Shown: one piece after another, positions 1-9,341 of the stretch
Layout of the letters: every line of letters starts with the position of its first letter
Numbering within the stretch: the stretch's first letter is position 1
Source: Deltaproteobacteria bacterium
Lineage (GTDB): Bacteria > Myxococcota > Kuafuiibacteriia > Kuafuiibacteriales > Kuafuiibacteriaceae
Reading direction: 5' to 3'
DNA length: 64,000 bases
Assembly: GCA_011526105.1 (NCBI GenBank)
Contig: WYAZ01000059.1
Location: forward strand, 62,001 to 126,000
Notes under the pieces: generated by a model
What the model saw: the letters and a program-made list of their open reading frames with translations, nothing else
The model's database searches: none
Told to the model about the DNA's origin: nothing
Translations under genes and position numbers: made by a program

Positions 1-2614
1 GCGCTGGCGTCGCGGCATCGAAGAGAGATCGCTCCGGGTACAAGCCTCGATTGAATGCGCCAAACCAGCTGGGATAGGGCCCGCTCTCGACGGCGGGTAT
101 CACGAGCAGATCGCGCGCGCGAGATCCCGCGACGTAGGCGAGTCGCAAATCTTCCGCCTGCTCTCGCAAGAGCTCGCTGCCTGCGTGATCGAGGAGCGGC
201 TGCGGCGAATGTCCCATGAGGCGCAGCGCGGCCATCCGGGTCTCGGGGTCGAGGTGTCGTGACGGCGTTCGCCGGGTGGCGCCGGTGTCGAGGTCGGCCA
301 GCACGACCACAGGAAACTCGAGGCCCTTGGCAGAGTGGGCGGTGATGATGCGGACACCCTCCGCGGACTCCTCGACGACCGGGGCCTCCACCGTCGTCGC
401 TCGCTCGGTACCGGACTCGAGCCGCTCCACGAAGCCGCGAAAAGAGAGCCCACCTCGTCGCTCGAATGTGCTCGCGAGGTCGAGCAGTCGGTAGATGTTC
501 GCGAGCACCCGCGGCCCGGCCGGCCGCATGGCGAAGGCGGTGTGAGCGCGCGTGGCCTCGAGCAGTTCGGTGATGGTCTCGATGATGGGGCGGCGATTTC
601 GCTGCTGGTGCAGGACGTGCAAGATCGCGAGCGCCTGCCGAACCGGCTCCAGTTCGGGCGTCGAGAGTTCAGCCACGGCGACGACGGGCTGAAGCTCGCC
701 GACGGTCTTTCGGTAGCGGAGGAGTACGGCGTCGTCGATGGCGAAGAGTGGACCCTTGAGCGTGGCGAACACCGCGAGCTCATCCTCGGGCCACTCGATG
801 GCGATCGCGGCCGCACGGAGGATCTCGATCTCCTCCTGGTCGTAGAACGATCGTGCTCCCACGACCACATGCGGGAGACTGCGCGCTTCGAGCGCCCTCA
901 GGTACGGCGCGGTCGTGTCCTGGTGACCCTGTGCGTACCGGCGGAAGAGGAGGGCGATGTGGCGCGCCTCGATTGGCTGACGCAAGTTCGGATCGCCAGA
1001 GCTCCGAACCGTGAACCCACTCTCCTGGATGAGCCAGCCCACCCAAGCGGCGACGAGGTCGGGGAGAGCCTTCGCGATCCTCGTTCGACTCTGACGGGTG
1101 TGGCCCTCGGGATCAGGCACCGGCAGAGCGATCAGCGAAGGCTGTGAGGTTGGGCCCTCCGGCCCGCCTTGCAGCGCGACGTAGCCGGGCTGACCGACCG
1201 CGTGGTCCTCGACCATCAGGGGGGCGAAGCAGTGGTTGACGAAGCTCTGAATCGGCTTGGTCGCTCTAAAGCTGTGTGACAGCGAGAGGCAGGCCACGCC
1301 GCGCGCGATCAGCCGAGTTTTGACTTCGTGGTAGAGCGCGAGGTCGGCGCGCCTGAAGCCATAGATGGACTGCTTTGGGTCACCGACCAAGAAGAGCTTT
1401 CCGGGTCGCGGTCTCACCTCGCGCCAATCGTCTTGATCGGGGTCCTCCGCCGCCAACAGAAGTAGAAGCTCCATCTGTAAGGGGTCGGTGTCCTGAAGCT
1501 CGTCCACATAGATGCGACTCCACCGGTCCTGGAACGCGGCGCGCACGGATCGGTGCGATTTCAGAAGCGCACGGGCCCGCAGCAGGAGGTCGGTGAAGTC
1601 GAGCTTGCCGAGCTCGGCCTTCTTTCGTTCGTAGGCGAGGGTGACGTCGTAGAGCTCGTTGCGGACCTGGGCGACCAGATCGGCGTTGGCGCGTTCCGCG
1701 AAGTCGCGAAGGTCGTCGAGCAAACGATCCCTGAGGACACACGCGTCGCCCCGGGTGGAGGCCCCTTCCCCGAGAAAAGGCCCGTGGCCGCGCTTCTCCT
1801 TCGCAAACCTCAGATCCCGTTGCGCGCTCAGCAAGAAGCCTTCGAGCACGTCGTGGTCCAGAGCCGCCTCGCGCTGTGCCCTTTCGGCAAAGTCCACGCA
1901 TCGACGCAGCGGCTCGATCGATCGGGTCAGAGGATCGCGAGGCCGACCCGCCTCATCGAAGCGGGCGACCAGCGCCCGCGCGCGGTCGACGAGCTCGAGG
2001 AGGGCTCCATCGCGATCGAAGGGCGGCCGGGGCCAAGGGGCGCTGAAGTCTCGAAAGGAGGTGATCTGCCAGGCGGCGTCTGCGATTTGCTCCATCGGGG
2101 AGCGGTCACGGGCTCCACTCATCGGCTCTCGACTCAGCGCCCTCTGGAGCCCCGGGGTAGGATCTGACAGGCGACGCTCAAACCACTCGGAAAATACGCG
2201 GCGGAAGAGCTCGAAGGACTCGTGCTCCTCCAGCGCCACGAACTCTGGGTCGAGATGAGCCTCGACCGGGCGCTCTCGCAAGAGGTCGCCGGCGAAGCCG
2301 TGGATCGTGCCGATGCGCGCGTCCTCGAGTCGAGCGATGGCGCGCTCGATGCGCTGTCCCGCCTCCGGGCTCAGGGCAGACCGGCGTGCGGACTCGAGCG
2401 CCTGTCGCAGGCGCAGCTTGAGTTCTCCGGACGCCTTGCGGGTGAACGTCACGATCACGGTCTCGTCCATCCGAGCGTTTCCGTGTGCGATCGATGCGAT
2501 CACGCGTCGGATGAGCTCGCTGGTCTTTCCCGTGCCGGCGGCCGCTTCGACGATGAAACTCTGGTCCAGTTCCTCGCGGATTCTCCGTCGGGCTTCGTGG
2601 TCGATCTCGGACAT
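1..2614 (-). CDS. UvrD/RecB-family helicase, AddA-like subunit (3' end cut by window edge)
   Basis: This is probably the helicase (and perhaps nuclease) A subunit of an AddAB/RecBCD-type double-strand-break resection enzyme. About 871 residues are visible and the frame stays open to the edge. I read Walker A AAAGTGKT at residues 24-31, motif Ia VTFTRKASGEL at about 55-65, the Walker B/motif II stretch YVDELQDTD around 370, GDPKQSIYGFRRADL shortly after, motif V ITAHSAKGLEF around 755 and a motif VI-like RLAYVAGSRARDLL around 820. All helicase motifs are intact. The ATG at 2614 directly precedes a sequence typical of the family N-terminus. It lies 7 bp after the stop of the upstream AddB-like gene, so the two form an operon. 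The C-terminal RecB-type nuclease domain expected in AddA would lie outside the window and cannot be judged. Confidence 0.85.
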   Translation of the reverse strand, partial: MSEIDHEARRRIREELDQSFIVEAAAGTGKTSELIRRVIASIAHGNARMDETVIVTFTRKASGELKLRLRQALESARRSALSPEAGQRIERAIARLEDARIGTIHGFAGDLLRERPVEAHLDPEFVALEEHESFELFRRVFSEWFERRLSDPTPGLQRALSREPMSGARDRSPMEQIADAAWQITSFRDFSAPWPRPPFDRDGALLELVDRARALVARFDEAGRPRDPLTRSIEPLRRCVDFAERAQREAALDHDVLEGFLLSAQRDLRFAKEKRGHGPFLGEGASTRGDACVLRDRLLDDLRDFAERANADLVAQVRNELYDVTLAYERKKAELGKLDFTDLLLRARALLKSHRSVRAAFQDRWSRIYVDELQDTDPLQMELLLLLAAEDPDQDDWREVRPRPGKLFLVGDPKQSIYGFRRADLALYHEVKTRLIARGVACLSLSHSFRATKPIQSFVNHCFAPLMVEDHAVGQPGYVALQGGPEGPTSQPSLIALPVPDPEGHTRQSRTRIAKALPDLVAAWVGWLIQESGFTVRSSGDPNLRQPIEARHIALLFRRYAQGHQDTTAPYLRALEARSLPHVVVGARSFYDQEEIEILRAAAIAIEWPEDELAVFATLKGPLFAIDDAVLLRYRKTVGELQPVVAVAELSTPELEPVRQALAILHVLHQQRNRRPIIETITELLEATRAHTAFAMRPAGPRVLANIYRLLDLASTFERRGGLSFRGFVERLESGTERATTVEAPVVEESAEGVRIITAHSAKGLEFPVVVLADLDTGATRRTPSRHLDPETRMAALRLMGHSPQPLLDHAGSELLREQAEDLRLAYVAGSRARDLLVIPAVESGPYPSWFGAFNRGLYPERSLFDAATPA

Positions 2615-2621
2615 GGTCAGT

Positions 2622-5600
2622 TCAGTCTTGCTGGCGGAGCCGGGAGAGCCCAGCGAGACGTGTTCGGTCCTTTCTGGCGACCCTTGCTTCTTCATGAGGG
2701 CCGCACACGAGTCGGTACTCGCACTGGCCGCAGGCGCCGCGACGCGGGGCTTGCGGTAAGAAGCCTTGCTTCAGCGCTTGATCGATGGTGTCGAGTGCGC
2801 GGGCCATGGCTTTGCGTGCACCCTCCGTCAGCGGCACGCTGAGGCGGCAATAAGCGCCGCGCTGCGTCGCGTAGAGCAGGCGTCCGCCGCCGACCGTCTC
2901 TTTCACTATCACCTCCAACGCGAGCGCCTCGATCACCGGCCTGAGCGCCTCGCCGCGGCCGATCGTACGGAGGTTCGCGAGCGGAGGGTTCAGGTTCTCG
3001 AGGTGTACGGCCCACTGCGCGCCGCTCTGCGGTTCGCTCTCCACGAGATCGATGCTCCCGTGCACGAGGTGACCGCCTTGCAGCGCGACCGGCTCGGAGA
3101 GCGTCCCGAAGTCGAGTTGCCAGCGGAGTGGGCGGCCCGCCGCGTTGAGGTCTCGGATCCACCCACGAAGATCGGTGCGGATTCGTTCGATGCCTCGCTG
3201 CCAGACCCTGGGTATCGCGGGCGCGAGCCGCTCTTCGTGCTGGCTCGACACCTCCTCGAGCGTCCGATCGATCGCGGCCAACCGTGCGTCGAGGGATACC
3301 TCGACTTCGGCCTCGTTCGAGGGCGTCTGACGATTGAGGAATCGCATCTGCACCTCGCGCACGATCGAGTTCTGGGTGAGCGGGTCCATCTCCTCGATCC
3401 GCGTCTGGGTGGACCGAGTCCGCAGGCGGTGGACCGCGTGGAGGAAGAAGCGATACGGGCATGCGGCGTATTGCTCGAGGCTGCTGGCCGAGTAGCTCCT
3501 TCGTGTTGTTCGGTGGTCCTCGACAAAGGCGAGAGTGACGGGGTCCGGATCCACCAGACCATCCACCGAACGCCAGGCGGGCAGCCACCGCCTGCCCTGC
3601 GCCCGCAGCGAACGTCCGAGGTGCGGATTCGTTTCGAGCAGGTAGCGTGCGCCCCCCCAGCTCTCCCCGCGCGGGCGTTCGAAGAGCGCCGCCAGGACCG
3701 CGAGGTCGTGCTCGGTCTCATCGATGGAGCGGTCGGGTGCGACCGGGGCGGGCCAACCAATTCGCGCTTCGGCGCCCGCGAGTGCTCGGGCCTCGAGCGT
3801 TTGCAGATCGGGCAGAGCGCCTTCCGCGGCCCGAATGAGATCGAGCGCGTAGAAGGAAGGCACGCGGGCGCGGCCCTGCGTTCGGTCGAGGCGAGGGAAC
3901 GAGGCCACCAAGGTCTGGTCGGCGGCAGAGACCGCGAGTTGAAGTGAGAGCCGCTCTCTTCGAGTTCGCTCCGCCTGCGTCTCGAGCCGTGGATCCAGAC
4001 GTTCGCGCACCTCGTCGAGGAGCAGAGGATCCTCCACGGCCTTGCGCGGGTAGGAGCCCTCCGCGAGACCCGGCACAAACACGTGCTCAAAGCTCCGTCC
4101 GCTGGCCTCGGAAGTGCTGCCGACGAAGACGCGACTGAATCGGCGCTCCCGAGCCTCGCTGATGGGTCGGTGAAAGCTCAACTCGGCCCTGAGGACCTCC
4201 TTGACCTCATCGAGGCTCACGGGACCCACCTTCGCCATGGGCCGAAGCTCCGCCAGCGTGGCGAGAACGGCTTCGGGTTCGCGAATGGCCATCGACGCGA
4301 GCTCCTCCATGAAGTCGAGCCAGCCGCCCCATGTGGCCTGCGGAGGCAACGAAGCGAGAAATTCGATCAGCGGCAGAGCAAAGGCCTGCAGCCGACGCAG
4401 CCCCTCGAGCCGCTGTGAGATCTCGCGATGCCGTGGTGACTGCGCGTCGAGCTCTCTTTGCTGCAGAAGCAGCTCCTCTTCCAGACCACGCAGCCGGCGG
4501 CCCCAGCGCGGCCTCTGTCCGACCACCGAGGCATCCACGAGCAAACGCTCCCAGTACAGCGGTGCGCTGGGCTCTGGCTCGGTCTCGTCCTGCGCGCTCG
4601 GCCGGGGCTCGGGCAAGACAACGGTCTCGAAGACCAACTGAGATGGATCGCGGGGCGCCACCCAGGCGACCTGTCTCTTCGGCGGCGCCGCGCCAGGCTC
4701 AGAGCCCGCGGGCGCCTGGCCGAGGCTCAAGTACTCGGCGAAGCGCGTGGCCGAAAAGCCCTCCGATGCGCACTCGAGCAAGCACAGCAGCGCGCGGCCG
4801 GCGGGATCGGGTCTTTTGGTGTCGTCGGTGAAGAAGGCCGGCACTCCGGCTCGGCGCATGGCGTCGCGCAAGAAGGGACCGTAGGCCTCGACGTCCCGAA
4901 GCAGAACGGCCATTCGATCGAAGCGATGCCCTTTCTCCGCGAGCCACAGGATGCGACGCGTGATCTCGACGCACTCCTCGGCTTCGGAAGCGGCGCTGAA
5001 GAGCGTGAAGCGATCGTCGGCGCTCGCGGGCTCCGGCGCGGCGGACTGAAAGAGCGTTCGGCGGATGCGCGAGAGCGTGTGTCCCGCGGCCTCCTCCGAC
5101 TCGACGACTTGCGCCGCGGGACCCAGCAGCGCCTGGAGCAGCGCGCTGCCATGCGGATCGTGCGCATGGATGGTGGCCGCGACCGCGGGGGCCCTCGCGA
5201 TCACCGCGCGCAGCAGGCGCTCCTCCAACAGGTGGTCGGGGACGACGTCGAGCAATAGCAGAGGCAAGCCCAAGGGAGGTCTCGCACCTCGGCTCGCGGC
5301 GGAGCTCGCGGCGGCGTAGACCCCCGCCTCGTCGGTGAGCTCGGAGGAGGACAATACGAGTTCATAGCTGGCGAGCAGCGCCTCGAGATCCGGCGGCACT
5401 ACACCGTCGGATCTCGCGAGCTCCTCGGCCCCGAGCCCGGCCAGTCGGAGATCCAAGAGCGTGCGAGCGAGCGCCTTGGGGAACCCAGGGGTGCGATGAA
5501 TGGGTTCCCAGTAGGTGAGTCCCCGAGTACGGGCCACCGCGAAGGTGGCCCTCGCTGCGAGCGCGCGCCGTCCCAGACCACTCATCGGGGTCTCGCTGCG

Positions 5601-5852
5601 CTCGGCCAACACCTCGGCGGCGAGGCTGCGCGCGAGGTGACCGAGCTGGCTCGTGTGCACCCCTACCGAGTGGCCCCGCCTCTCTGCCCAAGCTCGGACG
5701 AAGTCATCGGCCGCCCGCCGAGTGGTGCCGAGCACCAGGGCGCCGCTGCGCGCGCACGTCTCGAGCCAGCCGTGGGCCCATTCGAGGCGACCAGCGGAGG
5801 CGGTGGACGAAAAGAGCTGCCTCACCCCGTCTGAGAGAGCACGTTGTGGCAC
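2622..5852 (-). CDS. AddB/RecC-like PD-(D/E)XK nuclease family protein
   Basis: 1076 residues, GTG start. This is the likely partner subunit of the UvrD-like protein encoded 7 bp downstream. The iron-staple cysteines of AddB-type nucleases are present: C798 (in AACPYRFF) and C1041, C1044, C1050 (CGQCEYRLVC), with the C-x2-C-x5-C spacing of AddB. The nuclease core looks damaged. GSID with D935 is present, but where the family has V-D-Y-K-T-G this protein reads WAVHLENLN (947-954), with neither the Asp nor the Lys. The N-terminal helicase-like part shows no Walker A motif. By family knowledge this fits a structural, RecC-like subunit that keeps its Fe-S cluster but may not cut DNA. An alternative is a diverged AddB whose catalytic residues I have misaligned. 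Confidence 0.8.
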   Translation of the reverse strand: MPQRALSDGVRQLFSSTASAGRLEWAHGWLETCARSGALVLGTTRRAADDFVRAWAERRGHSVGVHTSQLGHLARSLAAEVLAERSETPMSGLGRRALAARATFAVARTRGLTYWEPIHRTPGFPKALARTLLDLRLAGLGAEELARSDGVVPPDLEALLASYELVLSSSELTDEAGVYAAASSAASRGARPPLGLPLLLLDVVPDHLLEERLLRAVIARAPAVAATIHAHDPHGSALLQALLGPAAQVVESEEAAGHTLSRIRRTLFQSAAPEPASADDRFTLFSAASEAEECVEITRRILWLAEKGHRFDRMAVLLRDVEAYGPFLRDAMRRAGVPAFFTDDTKRPDPAGRALLCLLECASEGFSATRFAEYLSLGQAPAGSEPGAAPPKRQVAWVAPRDPSQLVFETVVLPEPRPSAQDETEPEPSAPLYWERLLVDASVVGQRPRWGRRLRGLEEELLLQQRELDAQSPRHREISQRLEGLRRLQAFALPLIEFLASLPPQATWGGWLDFMEELASMAIREPEAVLATLAELRPMAKVGPVSLDEVKEVLRAELSFHRPISEARERRFSRVFVGSTSEASGRSFEHVFVPGLAEGSYPRKAVEDPLLLDEVRERLDPRLETQAERTRRERLSLQLAVSAADQTLVASFPRLDRTQGRARVPSFYALDLIRAAEGALPDLQTLEARALAGAEARIGWPAPVAPDRSIDETEHDLAVLAALFERPRGESWGGARYLLETNPHLGRSLRAQGRRWLPAWRSVDGLVDPDPVTLAFVEDHRTTRRSYSASSLEQYAACPYRFFLHAVHRLRTRSTQTRIEEMDPLTQNSIVREVQMRFLNRQTPSNEAEVEVSLDARLAAIDRTLEEVSSQHEERLAPAIPRVWQRGIERIRTDLRGWIRDLNAAGRPLRWQLDFGTLSEPVALQGGHLVHGSIDLVESEPQSGAQWAVHLENLNPPLANLRTIGRGEALRPVIEALALEVIVKETVGGGRLLYATQRGAYCRLSVPLTEGARKAMARALDTIDQALKQGFLPQAPRRGACGQCEYRLVCGPHEEARVARKDRTRLAGLSRLRQQD

Positions 5853-5928
5853 GGTTGAGAAGCTCCGACTTCCGTCGCCAGGGTGGGGGCGAATGACCCG
5901 GCCGCTGGGGTGTCGCGAAGCTCCATGC

Positions 5929-5934
5929 TACAAC
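5929..5934 (+). promoter_or_regulatory. Possible extended -10 element
   Basis: TACAAC preceded by TG one base earlier lies 7 bp before the GTG at 5942, inside the 89-bp gap between the divergent AddB-like and PilZ genes. I see no convincing -35. If used, the transcript would be nearly leaderless. Confidence 0.25.
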
Positions 5935-5941
5935 TTCATCA

Positions 5942-6970
5942 GTGGCGGACTCGTCGGAACCAACCCGAATTCTGATCTGCGGCGACGCAGGTCCGGCTCG
6001 ACACGTGCTGCTCTCGAGGCGCGAGATCCGCGTGCTTTGGGCGGACTCCTTTAGAGATGCCCGCGCCTCGCTGCGGCAGCATCACCCGGCGGTGCTCGTC
6101 ACTCGACCCAAGCTCGCGGACGGCGACGCCATCCGACTCTTCACTCAGTTCGATGGACCGGACGAACCGCATCGCCTCGTTCTGCTCAAGCGCCAAGAGT
6201 GGGAGCAGCGCGCTCGCTTCCTCGAGGCCGGGGCCTCAGATGTGCTCGACGCCAGCGACGGGGTGAGACTGCTCGAGGAGATCGGTCGGGTCACGGGGAT
6301 CCGCTTTGCTCGGCATCGCCGAGTGCAGTTCGAAGCCCCGGGTGAAGCCAAGATCATCGGCGGGGGTCGGAGCTACCCGGTGATGAGCCAAGACATCTCC
6401 GCGACCGGCATCGGTCTCAAGGGCGTGAGTGCGCAGACGCTGGACGCTCTCGTGAAGCTGACGTTGCTCGTGGACGGTCGGCCCCGGACTTTCTGGGGAC
6501 GGGTGACGCGTTCTTGGAGCGACGGCGACGCCCAGATGGTGGGTCTGCGTTTCATCGCGATGAACGAAGAGGAGCGCCTCGAGTTGTCGGCGCTGATCGA
6601 GTCGAGGACGTCGTTCGCTCCGCCCGCCCACGAGGTCTTCAGCACGCTGTTTGACGACGTCGAGACGCCTAAAGAACCCGCCATCGCGCTCACCACCGGC
6701 GATCTCCTGGTGCGTCCAGGTTCCGAGAGCCCCCCGCCCCGACGGCCGGTGTCCGTGCCGGTGGAGCCCACCCTCTCTCAGCCGGTGGCACGTCTCACGG
6801 CTCAGGCGCGCACGGTCAGAGCCGAGGGCGACGGCAGCGTCATCCGCGAGAGCGCGCGAGCGGCGCTGAAGGAGCTGGGGACCATCGGCACCGAGCTGAG
6901 CGAGGAGGGTCTCGCGGAGCTCGTCGAGGTCCGAGCCGCGCTGCTTCGCGAGTACATGAGTAGGGAGTAG
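5942..6970 (+). CDS. PilZ-domain protein with an N-terminal receiver-like domain
   Basis: 342 residues, GTG start. Residues 7-115 resemble a response-regulator receiver fold (ILICGD..., then VLVTRPKLADGDAI). The position normally held by the phospho-acceptor Asp appears to be Thr54, so phosphorylation is doubtful. Residues 117-215 form a PilZ domain: an Arg-rich RFARHRR stretch at 121-127, DISATG at 151-156 matching the D-x-S-x-x-G half of the c-di-GMP signature, and GLRFI near its end. The last 120 residues are Pro/Ser/Glu-rich with a helical C-terminus. The protein is probably a cytoplasmic c-di-GMP effector. It is followed after 3 bp by a Ser/Thr kinase gene, so the two are likely co-transcribed. 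Confidence 0.72.
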   Translation: MADSSEPTRILICGDAGPARHVLLSRREIRVLWADSFRDARASLRQHHPAVLVTRPKLADGDAIRLFTQFDGPDEPHRLVLLKRQEWEQRARFLEAGASDVLDASDGVRLLEEIGRVTGIRFARHRRVQFEAPGEAKIIGGGRSYPVMSQDISATGIGLKGVSAQTLDALVKLTLLVDGRPRTFWGRVTRSWSDGDAQMVGLRFIAMNEEERLELSALIESRTSFAPPAHEVFSTLFDDVETPKEPAIALTTGDLLVRPGSESPPPRRPVSVPVEPTLSQPVARLTAQARTVRAEGDGSVIRESARAALKELGTIGTELSEEGLAELVEVRAALLREYMSRE

Positions 6971-6973
6971 CGA

Positions 6974-8158
6974 GTGTCCGACCCCAAAGGCCTCTGGGAC
7001 GACGAGACGGACAACGTTCGTCCGAGTTCCTCCGCCCCGAATCCGGACGAGGAGGCCACCATGCTCGACATCCCTGCGGCCAGTCGGGAGGAGCTTCCGC
7101 CCTTCGCCGAACTGGAGATGGACGGGGTCACCGATCGCATGCCGCCCACCGACCGCTTCGGTCGCTTCATGCTGCTCGAGATCATGGGACAGGGCGGAAT
7201 GGCCGAAGTGCGGCGGGCGGTAGAGCTTCGCCCGGACGGCCGTCGTCGCCCCTGCGTGGTGAAGCGTCTCCTCCCGGGCCGACGCTACGACGACGAGTAT
7301 CGCGCGATGCTGCTCGAGGAGGCGCGCCTCTGCCAGCGCCTCTCTCACCCCAACATCGTCGCCACCTACGACTCGGGCATCATCGAGGGCATGCCGTACA
7401 TCGCCTTCGAGGTGATCGAGGGACCGAGCCTCAAGGACTGCATCGCGGAGCTCGGGGCTGCGCCCGTGTCGGTCGCCATCCGCGTGGCCCTCGATGTGGC
7501 CCGGGCGCTCGAACACGTGCACGGCATGACGCGGGACAATGGCGAGTCTCTAGGGCTGGTTCACCGGGACGTCACGCCGGAGAACATCCTGCTCGGCCCC
7601 CACTGCGCCAAGCTCGCCGACTTCGGGATCGCGCGCCACGAGGAGCGTGAGTTCGAGACGCGCACTGGGATCGTGAAGGGCAAGCTCTGCTACATGGCCC
7701 CAGAGGTCTTCGAGGAGCGGCTGATCGACGGGCGCACGGACGTCTTCTCGCTCGGGCTCGTCCTCGCGGAGCTCGTGCTCGGGCAGCCGGTGGTTCCGCC
7801 GACCGCGATTGGGGTCTTGGCGATCGAGGATCTGGACGCGCACCTGGGCACGATCCTGTCCGGCCGCGGACTCCCGTCCGGCCTCGTCGAGCTCTTGAGA
7901 AGCATGTGTGCTTGGCGCAGCGAGCATCGACCCCCGTCGGCCCGCGAGCTCCAGGCGCGGCTTCGTGCGCTCGAAGTCGGCCCGCGCGGCGATTCGATCC
8001 GCGGAGACTGGTCGAACGCTGCTTCGGCGAATCCCTTCGAGATCCCCACGGTCAGGACCGAGTCCAGCATCGAGCTGCCCGAACTCCCCGGGGTGTACGA
8101 TCTGGAGGACGAGACCGAGCTCGGGCTCCGAACCACCCCTCGCCGGCGTTCTCGATGA
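6974..8158 (+). CDS. Serine/threonine protein kinase
   Basis: 394 residues, GTG start preceded by AGGGAG. The eukaryotic-like kinase domain spans about 62-335, with glycine loop MGQGGMAEV (71-79), ATP-anchoring Lys97 in VVKRLL, catalytic HRD at 197-199 and DFG at 216-218, then an APE at the end of the activation segment. The usual Lys of HRDxKxxN is Thr here (HRDVTPEN), a substitution I associate with many myxobacterial kinases. There is a ~60-residue acidic N-terminal extension. No transmembrane segment or PASTA/TPR sensor domain is visible, so it is probably soluble. The 3-bp spacing to the PilZ gene suggests that c-di-GMP signalling and phosphorylation are linked here (inference). Confidence 0.9.
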   Translation: MSDPKGLWDDETDNVRPSSSAPNPDEEATMLDIPAASREELPPFAELEMDGVTDRMPPTDRFGRFMLLEIMGQGGMAEVRRAVELRPDGRRRPCVVKRLLPGRRYDDEYRAMLLEEARLCQRLSHPNIVATYDSGIIEGMPYIAFEVIEGPSLKDCIAELGAAPVSVAIRVALDVARALEHVHGMTRDNGESLGLVHRDVTPENILLGPHCAKLADFGIARHEEREFETRTGIVKGKLCYMAPEVFEERLIDGRTDVFSLGLVLAELVLGQPVVPPTAIGVLAIEDLDAHLGTILSGRGLPSGLVELLRSMCAWRSEHRPPSARELQARLRALEVGPRGDSIRGDWSNAASANPFEIPTVRTESSIELPELPGVYDLEDETELGLRTTPRRRSR

Positions 8159-8199
8159 GCCTCTTGCCCAAGAGCCCCCGGGGCCCGTAAGGCCAAAGC

Positions 8200-9285
8200 G
8201 TGGAGCCTCTGGACCTGCTCGGGCTCACCTATCCCGAACTCGAGTCTGCGGCCCGGCGGCGCCTTCCGCGCGGTCACGGGGTCTCCGACCAAGTGTATCT
8301 GGCGGCGGCCCGTCACGGCCGCTTCGAGCCCGAGGCGCTCCGCCTCTCGAAGACAGCGGTCGAAGCTTGGCGGGCTCAGTTTCGCTTCGTGCTCCCCGAA
8401 CTCGTGCAGCTCGTGGAGGAGCCCTTCTCCTCGGGAAGCTCCACAGAGAAGGCGGTCCTGCGGCTCGAGGACGGGTTGCTCGTCGAGTGCGTTCGAATCC
8501 CCATGGGGCCGGGCAAGTCTACGCTCTGTGTGTCATCTCAAGTGGGTTGCAAGATGGCTTGCAGGTTCTGCGAGACCGGTCTCATGGGCCTTTTGCGCTC
8601 CCTGACCGCCGCGGAGATCGTCGCTCAGCTCGTCGTGGCGCGGAGCCAGCTCGGTTGGCCGATCCGGAACATCGTGTTCATGGGTATGGGCGAGCCGCTC
8701 GACAACATCGACCAGGTGGTTCAGGCCCTTCGCGTCATGAACGACCGCTTCGGGTTGAACTACAGCCAGCGCTGCATGACCATCTGCACCGTGGGGCGGC
8801 CGGACGGGATCCGAAGGCTGGGTGAGCTCGGCTGGAAGCGCCTCAACCTCTCGTTGAGCTTGAACGCGACTACGGACGATCTTCGCTCCGACCTGATGCC
8901 GATCAATCGCAAGCATCCGCTGTCGGAGGTGCAGGCGGCGTTGCTCGCCTACCCGCGCCGCCGGAACTTCGTGTTTGGTGTGAACTACTGCTTGCTGCCC
9001 GGGATCAATGATCGAGCCGAGCACGCCGACGGAGTGGCGGAGTTCTGTCGTCCTTTGGGGAGAGCGCTCGTTAATGTGATCCCGTACAACCCAGGCTCCG
9101 CGCCCATCGCGCGCCTGCCGACCGAAGACGAGATTCAGCGCTTCATGGGCTGGCTTTCCGAGCGGGGTGTCCCTGTGCGGCGGCGGGTGACCAAGGGCCG
9201 GAGCGTCATGGCCGCCTGCGGCCAGCTCGGCGAAAAGACCCTGAGGGCGCGCGTGAAGGCCGGCGGCCCGCCGCCCGCGAGCTGA
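8200..9285 (+). CDS. RlmN/Cfr-family radical SAM rRNA methyltransferase
   Basis: 361 residues, GTG start. The radical SAM cluster motif is C117-x3-C121-x2-C124 (CKMACRFC). The two extra cysteines needed by RlmN/Cfr-type chemistry are also present: C110 in TLCVSSQVGC and C340 in AACGQLG. NIVFMGMGEPLDN binds SAM in this family. RlmN methylates C2 of A2503 in 23S rRNA and position 37 of some tRNAs; Cfr methylates C8 of A2503. The stretch after the third cysteine, ETGLMGLLRSLTAAEI, has the TG-x2-GL-x-R-x-LT pattern I associate more with Cfr-like proteins, and the SLHA box reads SLNA. RlmN-like activity is the safer call; substrate position is unresolved. Confidence 0.78.
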   Translation: MEPLDLLGLTYPELESAARRRLPRGHGVSDQVYLAAARHGRFEPEALRLSKTAVEAWRAQFRFVLPELVQLVEEPFSSGSSTEKAVLRLEDGLLVECVRIPMGPGKSTLCVSSQVGCKMACRFCETGLMGLLRSLTAAEIVAQLVVARSQLGWPIRNIVFMGMGEPLDNIDQVVQALRVMNDRFGLNYSQRCMTICTVGRPDGIRRLGELGWKRLNLSLSLNATTDDLRSDLMPINRKHPLSEVQAALLAYPRRRNFVFGVNYCLLPGINDRAEHADGVAEFCRPLGRALVNVIPYNPGSAPIARLPTEDEIQRFMGWLSERGVPVRRRVTKGRSVMAACGQLGEKTLRARVKAGGPPPAS

Positions 9286-9308
9286 TCCGGGCCGCTTTTA
9301 CGCAACCC

Positions 9309-9326
9309 TTCGGCGTCGCAGCCGAA
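9309..9326. repeat. Perfect 6-bp inverted repeat after the RlmN-like gene
   Basis: TTCGGC, a 6-nt loop, then GCCGAA, 23 bp past the stop at 9285. There is no T tract after it on the plus strand, so it is at best a weak terminator. It could equally be a transcript-stabilising hairpin. Confidence 0.3.
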
Positions 9327-9341
9327 AACGACTGAGCCGTC

